Shown here piece by piece: positions 26,021-35,403 of a stretch of 64,000 bases of DNA. The stretch lies in NCBI GenBank assembly GCA_022790855.1, contig JAAVYA010000043.1:1-64000 (forward strand), in the 5' to 3' direction. Below the pieces are notes generated by a model. The model searched no databases and was not told where the DNA came from. It worked only from the letters and a program-made list of their open reading frames with translations. The position numbers and the translations under genes were made by a program. Origin of the DNA: Lachnospiraceae bacterium. Lineage in GTDB: Bacteria; Bacillota; Clostridia; Lachnospirales; Lachnospiraceae. Within the stretch, counting starts at the first letter, position 1. Every line of letters starts with the position of its first letter.

Positions 26021-27343
26021 ATGAGTAAACCCATTGTTGCCATCGTGGGACGCCCCAACGTAGGGAAATCCACGCTTTTTAACGCTCTGGCGGGGGAGCG
26101 CATTTCAATTGTGCAGGATACGCCGGGGGTGACCAGGGACAGGATTTATGCGGACGTTACCTGGCTGAACAAAAATTTTACCATGATCGACACCGGGGGA
26201 ATTGAGCCGGAAAGCAAGGATATTATCCTTTCCCAGATGCGGGAACAGGCTCAGATTGCTATTGATACGGCGGATGTGATTATTTTTATTACAGACGTGC
26301 GCCAGGGAATGGTGGACGCAGACTCTAAGGTAGCGGACATGCTGCGCCGCTGTAAAAAGCCGGTGGTGCTGACTGTGAATAAAGTAGACAGCTTTGCAAA
26401 ATTTATGCCGGATGTGTATGAATTTTATAATCTTGGCATAGGGGATCCCATTCCAATTTCCGCAGCTTCCCGCCTGGGGTTAGGAGAGCTGTTAGATGAA
26501 GTGGCCAACTATTTTCCGGAGGATGCCAATCAGGAGGAAGAGGACGACAGGCCAAAGATTGCCATTGTGGGAAAGCCCAATGTGGGCAAATCCTCTATGA
26601 TCAACAAGTTGTGTGGAGAAGAGCGTGTGATCGTTTCGGAGATTGCGGGGACTACCAGAGACGCCATTGACACGGAAATCACCTGGCAGGGCAGGGACTA
26701 TGTATTGATTGATACGGCGGGTTTACGCAGAAAGAATAAGATCAAAGAAGAGATCGAGCGGTTTAGCATTATCCGGGCGGTGACTGCCGTAGAACGGGCA
26801 GATGTGGCGGTGCTTGTCATAGACGCCACGGAAGGCGTTACGGAGCAGGATGCTAAAATCGCAGGGATTGCCCATGACCGGGGAAAAGGCGTGATCATTG
26901 CCGTGAATAAATGGGACGCTATTGAGAAAAATGACAAGACGATCTACGAGCATACCAACCGCATCCGGGAGATCTTAAGTTTTATGCCCTATGCGGAATT
27001 ACTGTTTTTATCTGCAAAGACAGGACAGCGGATCCACAAATTATTTGATATGATCGATGTGGTGCTGGCCAATAGCGCTATGCGGATCCAGACCGGCGTC
27101 CTGAACGAGATTGTAACGGAAGCGGTGGCTATGCAGCAGCCCCCATCCGACAAAGGGAAACGGCTGAGAATCTATTATGTAACTCAGGTATCCGTGAAGC
27201 CGCCTACCTTTGTGATTTTTGTCAATGATAAGGAACTGATGCACTTTTCCTACACCAGATATTTAGAGAACCGTATCCGGGATGCATTTGGCTTTCAGGG
27301 GACGTCGCTTCGGTTTATTATTCGGGAAAGAAAGGAAGGATAG
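26021..27343 (+). CDS. der: GTPase Der (EngA), ribosome biogenesis
   Basis: Tandem-GTPase protein of 440 residues needed for 50S ribosomal subunit maturation. The P-loops are GRPNVGKST at 10-18 and GKPNVGKSS at 184-192. DTPG and DTAG switch-II motifs are present in both domains, NKVD and NKWD occur in the expected places, and a KH-like C-terminal domain ends with [12 protein letters not shown]. The order DUF512-der-plsY-gpsA is common in Clostridia. Confidence 0.97.
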   Translation: MSKPIVAIVGRPNVGKSTLFNALAGERISIVQDTPGVTRDRIYADVTWLNKNFTMIDTGGIEPESKDIILSQMREQAQIAIDTADVIIFITDVRQGMVDADSKVADMLRRCKKPVVLTVNKVDSFAKFMPDVYEFYNLGIGDPIPISAASRLGLGELLDEVANYFPEDANQEEEDDRPKIAIVGKPNVGKSSMINKLCGEERVIVSEIAGTTRDAIDTEITWQGRDYVLIDTAGLRRKNKIKEEIERFSIIRAVTAVERADVAVLVIDATEGVTEQDAKIAGIAHDRGKGVIIAVNKWDAIEKNDKTIYEHTNRIREILSFMPYAELLFLSAKTGQRIHKLFDMIDVVLANSAMRIQTGVLNEIVTEAVAMQQPPSDKGKRLRIYYVTQVSVKPPTFVIFVNDKELMHFSYTRYLENRIRDAFGFQGTSLRFIIRERKEG

Positions 27344-27344
27344 T

Positions 27345-27992
27345 ATGGCAAGTCGGATTATTTGCCTGGTGATCGGCTATGTATTAGGACTGATTCAGAC
27401 CGGTTATTTCTACGGAAAGGCTCATCACATTGATATCCGGGAGCATGGCAGCGGAAACGCCGGAACCACCAATACCCTGCGGACCTTAGGATGGAAAGCC
27501 GGGGCGGTGACGTTTTTGGGGGATTTATGCAAAGCGATGCTGGCAATTTTGATCGCATGGCTGTTGTTTCGGGAACGATATCCGGAATCTGTAAAAGTGT
27601 TACAGATGTATGGCGGGCTGGGGGCGGTGCTGGGTCATAATTTTCCATTTTATATGGGATTTAAAGGAGGCAAGGGGATTGCTTGTACTTCCGGATTTAT
27701 TCTGGCCTGTTTTTGGCAGATCGCACCAATATGCCTGGCTCTGTTTATTTTGGCGGTAGCTCTTACCAGGTATGTGTCTCTGGGGTCTATTTTAGTAGTG
27801 ATCACTTTTTTGATCCAGCTGGTGGTGTTTGTAGAGACAGGGATCATTCCCATAGCAAAACAGTGCCGCATGGAAGTATATATTCTGGGGGCCTTTTTTA
27901 CCCTTTTGGCTTTGTGGAAGCACAGGGAGAATATCAAGCGTTTATTGTCCGGAAAAGAAAATAAATTCGGTATGAGTAAAAAGGAGGCGTAG
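27345..27992 (+). CDS. plsY: Glycerol-3-phosphate acyltransferase PlsY
   Basis: Polytopic membrane enzyme of 215 residues that uses acyl-phosphate to acylate glycerol-3-phosphate, the first step of phospholipid synthesis. Family motifs are HGSGNAGTTNTLRTLG, LGHNFPFYMGFKGGKG and the helix-rich profile. The start at 27345 has AAAGGAAGGA four bases upstream; the open frame begins 63 bases earlier, inside der. One base separates it from the der stop. Confidence 0.95.
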   Translation: MASRIICLVIGYVLGLIQTGYFYGKAHHIDIREHGSGNAGTTNTLRTLGWKAGAVTFLGDLCKAMLAILIAWLLFRERYPESVKVLQMYGGLGAVLGHNFPFYMGFKGGKGIACTSGFILACFWQIAPICLALFILAVALTRYVSLGSILVVITFLIQLVVFVETGIIPIAKQCRMEVYILGAFFTLLALWKHRENIKRLLSGKENKFGMSKKEA

Positions 27993-27994
27993 AA

Positions 27995-29026
27995 ATGGCA
28001 AATGTAAGCGTCATTGGTGCCGGAAGCTGGGGAACTGCTCTGGCCAAGGTGTTGGATACCAATGGACATCGTGTAACGATATGGTCTGCTCTGCAGGATG
28101 AAATTGAAATGTTAAAAAGACACAGGGAGCATACGCTGAAGCTTCCGGGGGTAAAGCTGTCACAGAGAATCTCATTTACGGCTGATTTACAGGAGGCTAT
28201 GGACGGACGCGATCTGCTGGTACTGGCAGTGCCTTCTGTCTATACCAGAAATACGGCCCGCAGTATGTCCGAATTTGCCGTTACGGGACAGAAGATTGTC
28301 AATGTGGCAAAGGGCATAGAAGAAGGTACGCTAAAGACCCTGGTAGAGATTATAGAAGAAGAAATTCCCGGGGCGGATGTGGCGGTGCTGTCAGGGCCAA
28401 GCCATGCGGAGGAGGTAGGCAGGGGGCTTCCCACTACCTGTGTGGCAGGTGCCCACACCAGAAGCACGGCAGAATATATTCAGAATCTGTTTATGAACGA
28501 AGTATTCCGTGTCTATACCAGTCCGGATATGCTGGGCATTGAACTGGGCGGTTCCTTGAAAAATGTAATCGCCCTGGCTGCCGGTATGGCGGATGGTTTG
28601 GGTTATGGAGACAATACGAAGGCCGCTCTGATCACCAGGGGAATCACGGAGATTGGACGGCTTGCCCTGGCTATGGGAGCTAAGTATGAGACGTTAAGCG
28701 GGCTTACCGGAATCGGTGATTTGATCGTGACATGCGCCAGCGTTCACAGCAGAAACCGCAGGGCAGGAATGCTCATCGGCCAGGGAAAGACCATGGAGGA
28801 AGCCATGGATGAAGTGAAGATGGTGGTGGAGGGGGTATACTCCACCAAAGCGGCGGTAGGACTGGCAAAACAATACCAGATTCCCATGCCGATCATTGAA
28901 CAGGTGAACCAAGTATTGTTTTTTGAGAAGCCGGTGAAGGAAGCAGTGCAGGAATTGATGCTCCGGGACCGGAAAACGGAACATGAAGAGCTGTTGTGGG
29001 AAGGAGAAGGAAGAGACGATGGTTAA
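27995..29026 (+). CDS. gpsA: NAD(P)-dependent glycerol-3-phosphate dehydrogenase
   Basis: Cytosolic enzyme of 343 residues that makes sn-glycerol-3-phosphate from dihydroxyacetone phosphate, the substrate of PlsY encoded just upstream. The nucleotide-binding motif GAGSWGTALA begins at G8. LSGPSHAEE, GGSLKNVIALAAG with the catalytic lysine, and GLGYGDNTKAAL are all present. AAAGGAGG precedes the ATG. The last eight bases overlap the start of nrdD, suggesting translational coupling. Confidence 0.96.
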   Translation: MANVSVIGAGSWGTALAKVLDTNGHRVTIWSALQDEIEMLKRHREHTLKLPGVKLSQRISFTADLQEAMDGRDLLVLAVPSVYTRNTARSMSEFAVTGQKIVNVAKGIEEGTLKTLVEIIEEEIPGADVAVLSGPSHAEEVGRGLPTTCVAGAHTRSTAEYIQNLFMNEVFRVYTSPDMLGIELGGSLKNVIALAAGMADGLGYGDNTKAALITRGITEIGRLALAMGAKYETLSGLTGIGDLIVTCASVHSRNRRAGMLIGQGKTMEEAMDEVKMVVEGVYSTKAAVGLAKQYQIPMPIIEQVNQVLFFEKPVKEAVQELMLRDRKTEHEELLWEGEGRDDG

Positions 29027-31139
29027 GGTGATCAAGAAGGACGGCACCAAAGAGGACTTTAATGTTCAGAAGGTGGTGGTAGCTGTCAATAAGTCGGCCT
29101 ACCGGGCGCTGGTAAAATTTACGGACGAGGAATTGAATTTCATCTGCCGGTTTGTGGAAGAAAAAGTGGCGGATATGGAGCTTCGGGAGGTTCAGATTGC
29201 CCAGATGCATAACATCGTGGAGGGTGCTTTGGAGAAGGTCAATCCGATCGTGGCCAAAAGCTACCGGGATTACCGAAACTATAAACAGGATTTTGTACAG
29301 ATGTTGGACGAGGTGTATAAAAAAAGCCAGTCGATCATGTATATTGGGGACAAAGAGAATTCCAATACGGACAGCGCCTTGGTTTCCACAAAGCGGAGTT
29401 TGATCTTTAACCAGCTCAATAAGGAACTGTACCAGAAATTTTTTATGACCACAGAGGAGATCCAGGCTTGCCGGGACGGCTATATCTATGTCCATGATAT
29501 GTCCGCCCGCCGGGACACCATGAACTGCTGCCTGTTTAATGTAAAAGAAGTGCTGACCGGAGGTTTTGAAATGGGCAATCTCTGGTACAATGAGCCAAAG
29601 ACCCTGGAAGTGGCTTTTGACGTGATCGGGGATATTGTATTAAGCGCAGCCAGCCAGCAGTACGGCGGATTTACGGTGCCCAGCGTAGACTTGATCCTGG
29701 AGCCTTACGCAGAAAAATCCTACGAAAAATATATTCAGAAATACACAGCCATGGGAGTTCCCGAGGAACGGGCCGAGGAAGAGGCGATGAAAGACGTACA
29801 AACGGAGTTTGAGCAGGGCTTTCAGGGATGGGAGTACAAATTCAACACCGTGGCTTCCAGCCGGGGAGATTATCCGTTTATTACCGTAACGGGAGGAACC
29901 GGCACCGGGCGGTTTGCCAAAATGGCTTCCATCTGTATGCTGAATGTGCGGAAGAAGGGACAGGGCAAAAAAGAATGCAAGAAACCGGTGCTCTTCCCCA
30001 AAATCGTATTTTTGTATGATGAGAAGCTTCACGGTCCCGGCGGAGAATTGGAGGATGTATTTCAGGCGGGCATCGAGTGCTCCCAGAAGACCATGTATCC
30101 CGACTGGCTGAGCCTGACGGGGAAAGGGTATATTGCCAGCATGTATAAACGGTACGGGGAGATCATCAGTCCCATGGGCTGCCGGGCCTTTTTGTCCCCT
30201 TGGTATGAGCGGGGCGGCATGAACCCGGCGGACGAGAATGACCGTCCGGTATTTGTAGGCCGTTTTAACATTGGGGTGGTGAGCCTGCATCTTCCCATGA
30301 TATTGGCCAAGTCCCGGCAGGAAAGCCGTGACTTTTATGAAGTCTTAGACTACTATCTGGAGCTGATCCGGCGGCTGCATATCCGGACGTATGCGTATTT
30401 AGGAGAGATGCGGGCCTCCACCAACCCTCTGGCTTATTGCGAGGGTGGATTCTACGGCGGCCATCTGGGTATCCATGATAAGATCAAACCACTGCTTAAG
30501 ACAGCCACGGCTTCTTTTGGGATTACGGCCTTCAATGAACTGCAGCAGCTCTACAACGGGAAGTCTTTGGTGGAGGACGGGGCCTTTGCCCTGGAAGTGC
30601 TGGAATATATCAATGCCAAAATCAATCAGTTTAAGGAAGAGGACGGCAATCTGTATGCCATCTATGCAACGCCGGCGGAAAATCTCTGCGGCCTGCAGGT
30701 AAAACAGTTCCGTAAAAAGTACGGTATTATTGAGAATGTATCCGACCGGGAATATGTAAGCAACGGCTTCCACTGCCACGTGACCGAGGATATTACGCCT
30801 ATTGAAAAACAAGACCTGGAATACCGGTTCTGGGAACTGAGCAACGGAGGAAAGATCCAGTATGTGAAATATCCCATTGACTACAATCAGGAAGCGGTAA
30901 AGACGTTGGTGAGGCGGGCCATGGATATGGGATTTTATGAAGGAGTTAATTTATCCTTGGCCTATTGCGACGATTGCGGCCATCAGGAGCTGGAGATGGA
31001 TGTCTGCCCCAACTGCGGCAGCCGCAATCTGACTAAAATTGACCGGATGAACGGATACTTATCTTATTCCAGGGTGAAGGGCGATACCAGGCTGAATGCG
31101 GCAAAGATGGCGGAAATTGCGGAAAGGAAGTCCATGTAG
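29019..31139 (+). CDS. nrdD: Anaerobic ribonucleoside-triphosphate reductase (class III)
   Basis: Glycyl-radical enzyme of 706 residues that reduces NTPs to dNTPs without oxygen. The N-terminal ATP cone (VIKKDGTKEDFNVQKV) gives allosteric control. A structural zinc site CDDCGH...CPNCGS lies about 70 residues from the end. The predicted radical glycine lies in RMNGYLSYSRVKGDTRLN near the C-terminus, the clostridial version of the NrdD radical loop. ATG 29019 was chosen because it fits the family start (MVKVIKKDGT) and has GGAGAAGGA upstream; the frame opens further up, inside gpsA. It is followed two bases later by its activase. Confidence 0.95.
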   Translation: MVKVIKKDGTKEDFNVQKVVVAVNKSAYRALVKFTDEELNFICRFVEEKVADMELREVQIAQMHNIVEGALEKVNPIVAKSYRDYRNYKQDFVQMLDEVYKKSQSIMYIGDKENSNTDSALVSTKRSLIFNQLNKELYQKFFMTTEEIQACRDGYIYVHDMSARRDTMNCCLFNVKEVLTGGFEMGNLWYNEPKTLEVAFDVIGDIVLSAASQQYGGFTVPSVDLILEPYAEKSYEKYIQKYTAMGVPEERAEEEAMKDVQTEFEQGFQGWEYKFNTVASSRGDYPFITVTGGTGTGRFAKMASICMLNVRKKGQGKKECKKPVLFPKIVFLYDEKLHGPGGELEDVFQAGIECSQKTMYPDWLSLTGKGYIASMYKRYGEIISPMGCRAFLSPWYERGGMNPADENDRPVFVGRFNIGVVSLHLPMILAKSRQESRDFYEVLDYYLELIRRLHIRTYAYLGEMRASTNPLAYCEGGFYGGHLGIHDKIKPLLKTATASFGITAFNELQQLYNGKSLVEDGAFALEVLEYINAKINQFKEEDGNLYAIYATPAENLCGLQVKQFRKKYGIIENVSDREYVSNGFHCHVTEDITPIEKQDLEYRFWELSNGGKIQYVKYPIDYNQEAVKTLVRRAMDMGFYEGVNLSLAYCDDCGHQELEMDVCPNCGSRNLTKIDRMNGYLSYSRVKGDTRLNAAKMAEIAERKSM

Positions 31140-31141
31140 CC

Positions 31142-31633
31142 ATGAGGTACCACAATATAACAACGGATGATATGCTGAACGGAGACGGCCTGCGCACTGT
31201 GCTGTGGCTCTCCGGCTGCTCCCACTGCTGTAAGGATTGTCAGAATCCCGTGACATGGGATGCCAACGGGGGACTGCTCTTTGATGAAGAAGCCAAAAAG
31301 GAGTTGTTTGAGAAGCTGGGAAAAGCGCATATTTCAGGCATTACCTTAAGCGGCGGGGATCCTCTTTACTATGCCAGCCGTTCCGATGTGCTGGCGCTGC
31401 TTAAGGAAATCCATGAACTATTTCCGGAAAAAAGTGTCTGGATGTATACGGGATTTACATGGGAGACCGTAAGCGGCCTGGAAATTATGGATTATGTGGA
31501 TGTGCTGGTGGACGGCGAATTTGTACCGGAATTAAAGGATAACCAGCTTCATTGGAGGGGCAGCAGCAACCAGAAGGTCATCGACGTAAAAGCCAGCAGA
31601 AACCAGGGCCGTATTGTGCTGCATTGTACATAA
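31142..31633 (+). CDS. nrdG: Anaerobic ribonucleotide reductase activating protein
   Basis: Radical SAM activase of 163 residues that installs the glycyl radical on NrdD. The cluster-binding motif is C26/C30/C33 (CSHCCKDC), with an extra cysteine at C29. SGGDPL is present mid-protein as in NrdG. Length is typical, and it is two bases behind nrdD. Confidence 0.95.
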   Translation: MRYHNITTDDMLNGDGLRTVLWLSGCSHCCKDCQNPVTWDANGGLLFDEEAKKELFEKLGKAHISGITLSGGDPLYYASRSDVLALLKEIHELFPEKSVWMYTGFTWETVSGLEIMDYVDVLVDGEFVPELKDNQLHWRGSSNQKVIDVKASRNQGRIVLHCT

Positions 31634-31656
31634 GCGAAAGAAGCAGAAGGATAAAG

Positions 31657-32091
31657 ATGGTGAACATTAAAATTAAATATTTTACAGACGAAATAGACAG
31701 GCTTGCCTACATAGACGGCAAGTCCGACTGGATCGACCTTCGGGCGTCGGAGACGGTGGAATTGAAAACGGGAGATTATAAGCTGATCCCCCTGGGGATT
31801 GCCCTGGAGCTTCCGGCAGGCTACGAGGCCCATGTGGTGCCCAGAAGCTCCACATTTAAGAATTATGGGATTCTTCAGGTGAATAGCTGCGGCGTGATAG
31901 ACGGGAGCTATTGCGGCGATGGAGATATGTGGTATATGCCAGTGTATGCCACAAGGGATACGGTAATCCAGAAGAACGACAGAATCTGCCAGTTCCGGAT
32001 TATGGAGAACCAGCCCCGAATTGTATTGGAAGAAGTGGCGCATTTAAAACAGAAGGACCGGGGTGGATTTGGCACTACCGGGAAGCAGTAA
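31657..32091 (+). CDS. dut: dUTP diphosphatase (dUTPase)
   Basis: Predicted trimeric dUTPase of 144 residues that hydrolyses dUTP to dUMP and pyrophosphate. Motifs are [12 protein letters not shown] (motif 2), [13 protein letters not shown] (motif 3), [10 protein letters not shown] (motif 4) and the flexible C-terminal [14 protein letters not shown] motif 5 ([10 protein letters not shown]). The start is ATG 31657 (AGAAGG upstream). Placed behind nrdDG, it fits dTTP precursor supply and prevention of uracil incorporation. Confidence 0.92.
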   Translation: MVNIKIKYFTDEIDRLAYIDGKSDWIDLRASETVELKTGDYKLIPLGIALELPAGYEAHVVPRSSTFKNYGILQVNSCGVIDGSYCGDGDMWYMPVYATRDTVIQKNDRICQFRIMENQPRIVLEEVAHLKQKDRGGFGTTGKQ

Positions 32092-32110
32092 GAGAAAGAG
32101 AGGGATTTCT

Positions 32111-32758
32111 ATGGAAAGCCGTATGACCAAATTTTATGCAAAGGATTCCAGTAAGGTGGCGCTTCATGCAACGCCCGGCCATTTTGCCACCAGCCATTCC
32201 CATATCAATTATTACATTGATATGACCAGCTTAAAAATCCGTGCCAGAGAGGCAAAGGATGTTGCGGCGGTGATCGCTTCCCGCTTTCATTACGCCAGCA
32301 TCATCGATACCATTGTCTGTATGGACGGCACCGAAGTGGTGGGGGCGTATTTGGCGGAGGAGTTTGAAAAACGGAGCTTTTTAACTACTACCAACCTTCA
32401 TGAGACAATTTACGTGGTATCTCCGGAATTCAATTCCAACAATCAGATGATCTTTAGAGATAACAATATGCTTGCCATCAATGGAAAACATGTGCTGCTG
32501 CTTTTAGCTACCACTACCACAGGGGTTACCATCCGCAGAAGCCTGGAGTGCATTCAATATTACGGAGGCATTATAGAAGGGGTCAGCTCTATTTTCAGTA
32601 CGGTAGAGGAAGTAGAGGGATACAAGGTGGAATCTGTATTTACGGAAGAAGATTTGCCGGGATATGCCGCATATTCCCAAAAAGACTGCCCCTTCTGCAA
32701 AAAGGGCCATAAACTGGAAGCTATGGTAAATGGTTTCGGATATTCAAAGCTATCATAG
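32111..32758 (+). CDS. Phosphoribosyltransferase family protein (orotate PRTase-like)
   Basis: Protein of 215 residues with a type I PRTase-like profile. An IDTIVCMDGTEVVGAYLAEEF segment (the first 20 residues given would match the region before the flexible loop) precedes LLLATTTTGVTIRRSLE, which occupies the PRPP loop position. The usual two acidic residues before TTG are replaced by Ala-Thr. The C-terminus adds CPFCKKGHKL, a possible zinc-binding pair. Related proteins are commonly labelled orotate phosphoribosyltransferase, but the loop change makes catalytic activity uncertain. It closes the nrd-dut operon, which supports a nucleotide-metabolism role. Confidence 0.65.
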   Translation: MESRMTKFYAKDSSKVALHATPGHFATSHSHINYYIDMTSLKIRAREAKDVAAVIASRFHYASIIDTIVCMDGTEVVGAYLAEEFEKRSFLTTTNLHETIYVVSPEFNSNNQMIFRDNNMLAINGKHVLLLLATTTTGVTIRRSLECIQYYGGIIEGVSSIFSTVEEVEGYKVESVFTEEDLPGYAAYSQKDCPFCKKGHKLEAMVNGFGYSKLS

Positions 32759-32960
32759 GTTTGTCCGTCGAACTGTATAGAAAAGCCATATTTTTTCGTC
32801 AGAATAACGAAAGGGTGAAAAAAAGGCATTCATCTTAGGTAAAATGACATAAAACAAATTTTATTTTTGTGTAGTTTCGGGATGGTGAAACGACGGATAT
32901 TTTGGTAAAGTAAGAACATATTAGAAAAGTAGTTGCATTCATTTACAGGAGGTTTGTTAC
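32759..32960 (+). other. Intergenic region before the sugar-ABC ATPase
   Basis: AT-rich, no gene seen. A weak stem (TTTCGT with ACGAAA near 32797-32815) could end the nrd operon. The best promoter guess, TTTCGG and TATTTT 17 bases apart near 32875-32903, is poor. Confidence 0.35.
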
Positions 32961-34073
32961 ATGGCAAGTTTATCTTTAAAAAATATTTGTAAGTCTTATC
33001 CTAACGGTTTTGAGGCAGTAAAGGATTTTAACCTGGAAGTGGAAGATAAGGAATTTATCATCTTCGTAGGCCCTTCCGGATGCGGTAAATCTACCACGCT
33101 TCGTATGATCGCAGGTTTGGAAGAAATTTCTTCCGGCGAGCTGTCCATCGATGGTAAGATCGTGAATGATGTGGAGCCCAAAGACAGAGATATCGCAATG
33201 GTATTCCAGAACTATGCATTGTATCCTCATATGACTGTTTTTGATAATATGGCGTTTGGCCTGAAATTAAGAAAAGTTCCGAAACCGGAGATTAAGCAGA
33301 AGGTAGAAGAAGCTGCTAGGATCCTGGATCTGGAGAAGCTGCTTGACCGTAAGCCCAAGGCTCTGTCCGGTGGTCAGAGACAGCGTGTTGCTATGGGCCG
33401 TGCGATCGTACGTGAGCCGAAGGTATTCCTGATGGATGAGCCGCTGTCCAACTTGGATGCGAAGCTGAGAGTGCAGATGCGTTCCGAGATCGCAGCATTG
33501 CATCACAGACTGGGAGCTACCATCATCTATGTAACACATGACCAGACAGAGGCTATGACGCTGGGAACCAGAATCGTTGTATTGAAGGATGGTATCATCC
33601 AGCAGGTAGATTCTCCCCAGAAGCTGTACAATGAGCCGGATAACCTGTTTGTAGCAGGATTTATCGGTTCTCCCCAGATGAACTTTCTGGATGCAGAGTG
33701 CGTTGTAAAGGGGGACGAAGTAAGCCTGAAGTTTGGCGAATTTTCTATTGTTCTTCCAGCTGCAAAGGCAAAAGCGTTGAAAGAAGGCGGCTACAACGGC
33801 AAGACAGTTGTACTTGGTATCCGTCCGGAGGATATTGATGATTATCCTACTTTTGTAGAAGCACATAAGGATAGCACCGTAACGACAACCGTTACCGGAT
33901 ATGAGCTTCTTGGTTCTGAAGTATTGCTGTACTACAACATCAACGGCACTAACATGACGGCTAAGGTTGATTCCAGAACACCGGCACGTCTTGGTGATAA
34001 AGTGACTCTGGCATTGGATGTTGATAAGATTCATGTATTCAACAAGGAGACAGAGCTGACAATTACACATTAA
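32961..34073 (+). CDS. Carbohydrate ABC transporter ATP-binding protein (MsmK/UgpC type)
   Basis: Peripheral ATPase of 370 residues of the CUT1 sugar importer class. Walker A GPSGCGKST is at 37-45, the signature LSGGQRQRVAMGRA starts at 135, Walker B is FLMDEPLSNLDAKLR and the switch histidine is in YVTHDQTEA. The C-terminal third has the MalK-like TOBE/regulatory domain. No permease or binding-protein genes flank it, so it probably energises several sugar importers in the manner of MsmK or MsmX. AGGAGG precedes the ATG, and a strong hairpin follows. Confidence 0.9.
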   Translation: MASLSLKNICKSYPNGFEAVKDFNLEVEDKEFIIFVGPSGCGKSTTLRMIAGLEEISSGELSIDGKIVNDVEPKDRDIAMVFQNYALYPHMTVFDNMAFGLKLRKVPKPEIKQKVEEAARILDLEKLLDRKPKALSGGQRQRVAMGRAIVREPKVFLMDEPLSNLDAKLRVQMRSEIAALHHRLGATIIYVTHDQTEAMTLGTRIVVLKDGIIQQVDSPQKLYNEPDNLFVAGFIGSPQMNFLDAECVVKGDEVSLKFGEFSIVLPAAKAKALKEGGYNGKTVVLGIRPEDIDDYPTFVEAHKDSTVTTTVTGYELLGSEVLLYYNINGTNMTAKVDSRTPARLGDKVTLALDVDKIHVFNKETELTITH

Positions 34074-34086
34074 TAAGGCTTATTTA

Positions 34087-34128
34087 CGGGCTGCTGCAGT
34101 AAATTGCAGCAGCCCGCTTCACTTTCTG
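34087..34128 (+). terminator. Terminator after the sugar-ABC ATPase gene
   Basis: Perfect 12-pair stem (CGGGCTGCTGCA with TGCAGCAGCCCG, loop of six bases) followed by the moderately T-rich CTTCACTTTCT. Confidence 0.75.
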
Positions 34129-34191
34129 GTCCTATGAAAATAGAGCTTTTCAGGGAACGGCACATTTTTTAGACGACAGGAGGACGGTAAT

Positions 34192-35298
34192 TTGCTTTCA
34201 AATCATAAATTGCAGGCAACATTGACGGAAATAAAGGAAATTGCCAGGATCGACCTGGTACTCTACAATGAAAAAGGGAAGGTAGTGGCGTCCACTTACG
34301 AGGTGGAAGAAGATTTGAGCAGCGTTATTGTACAATTTGCCAAATCCATGGCCGAGAGCCAGACCATAAACCATTTTCATTTTTTTAAAATTGTTGTGGA
34401 CGATCAGTTGGAATATATTTTGCTGGAACGCGTCCTGGGGGAAGAAGCATATATTATCGGGAAGCTTGCGGTCTGCCAGATTAGGAATCTGATCGGGGCG
34501 TACCGGGACCAATTTGACCGGAATAATTTTATGCAGAATGTGCTGCTGGGAAATATGCTGGTAGTGGATATGTATAATAAAGCCAAAAAGCTGCATATTG
34601 AGCAAACTCAACGGGTCGTGTATGTGATTGATGTGGAGGGGAAAAAGGACGGTATCGTTATGGAGACCGTGAAGAATCTGTTTGCCCTCCAGTCCGGGGA
34701 TTTTGTTACAGAGGTAGACGAGCGGTGCATTATTTTGGTAAAAGACGTACATGAAATGGCAACGGAAGAAGAGCTGTCTGATTTGGCGGATATGATCGTG
34801 GCCAATCTCCATACCGAGGCGATGGTGCCGGTACGGGTAGGGTATGGGAACCGCGTGGAGCTTTTGCAGGATATCAGCCGTTCTTATCAGGAAGCTAAGA
34901 TGGCATTGGAAGTGGGCAGTATTTTTTATGCGGAAAAAGAGAATTTGTCTTATGGCCGGCTGGGAATTGGGCGGCTGATCTATCAGATTCCTGTAAATTT
35001 GTGCGAAATGTTTTTGAAGGAAGTATTTGGGGAAAAGCTTCCGGATGTTTTTGATGAAGAGACAACGGTAACGATCCAAAGATTTTTTGACAATAATTTG
35101 AATATTTCAGAGACGGCTCGGCAGTTATATGTGCACCGGAATACGTTGGTGTACCGTTTGGAACGGATTGAAAAAGCCATCGGCCTGGATATCCGTGCCT
35201 TTGAGGATGCCATGCTGTTTAAAATCGCCTTAATGGTGATCGCTCATATGAATTATCAGAAAAATGTATTGAATGAAGCGGAAAATGATGTGAATTAG
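34192..35298 (+). CDS. CdaR/PucR-type transcriptional regulator
   Basis: Predicted activator of 368 residues. The N-terminal half resembles the sugar-diacid-recognition sensor region of CdaR (EIARIDLVLYNEKGKVVAST), and a GGDEF-like variable middle follows. The C-terminal PucR HTH is clear: NLNISETARQLYVHRNTLVYRLERIE. CdaR-family proteins respond to small carbon sources; here the ligand is unknown. It sits behind the sugar-ABC ATPase, so a role in carbohydrate control is plausible. TTG is the start codon, with AGGAGG eight bases upstream. Confidence 0.8.
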   Translation: MLSNHKLQATLTEIKEIARIDLVLYNEKGKVVASTYEVEEDLSSVIVQFAKSMAESQTINHFHFFKIVVDDQLEYILLERVLGEEAYIIGKLAVCQIRNLIGAYRDQFDRNNFMQNVLLGNMLVVDMYNKAKKLHIEQTQRVVYVIDVEGKKDGIVMETVKNLFALQSGDFVTEVDERCIILVKDVHEMATEEELSDLADMIVANLHTEAMVPVRVGYGNRVELLQDISRSYQEAKMALEVGSIFYAEKENLSYGRLGIGRLIYQIPVNLCEMFLKEVFGEKLPDVFDEETTVTIQRFFDNNLNISETARQLYVHRNTLVYRLERIEKAIGLDIRAFEDAMLFKIALMVIAHMNYQKNVLNEAENDVN

Positions 35299-35313
35299 TT
35301 TAAGAGAATAGAG

Positions 35314-35390
35314 AAAGAGTACGATATAAAAGATATAGTGCAAGATTGAAAATTGCCGAATCTATGAAAAATATATCGTACTCTTTTTTT
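35314..35390 (+). terminator. Long hairpin ending at the ribosome binding site of the next gene
   Basis: A perfect 15-base inverted repeat (35314-35328 and 35372-35386, AAAGAGTACGATATA on the left) encloses 43 bases with further weak pairing (AGATT with AATCT). A T-tract of seven (35384-35390) ends directly at AGGAGG (35391-35396) of the coiled-coil gene. It is either the terminator of the CdaR-type gene or a leader attenuator for the following gene. Confidence 0.75.
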
Positions 35391-35403
35391 AGGAGGTAAG
35401 TAC

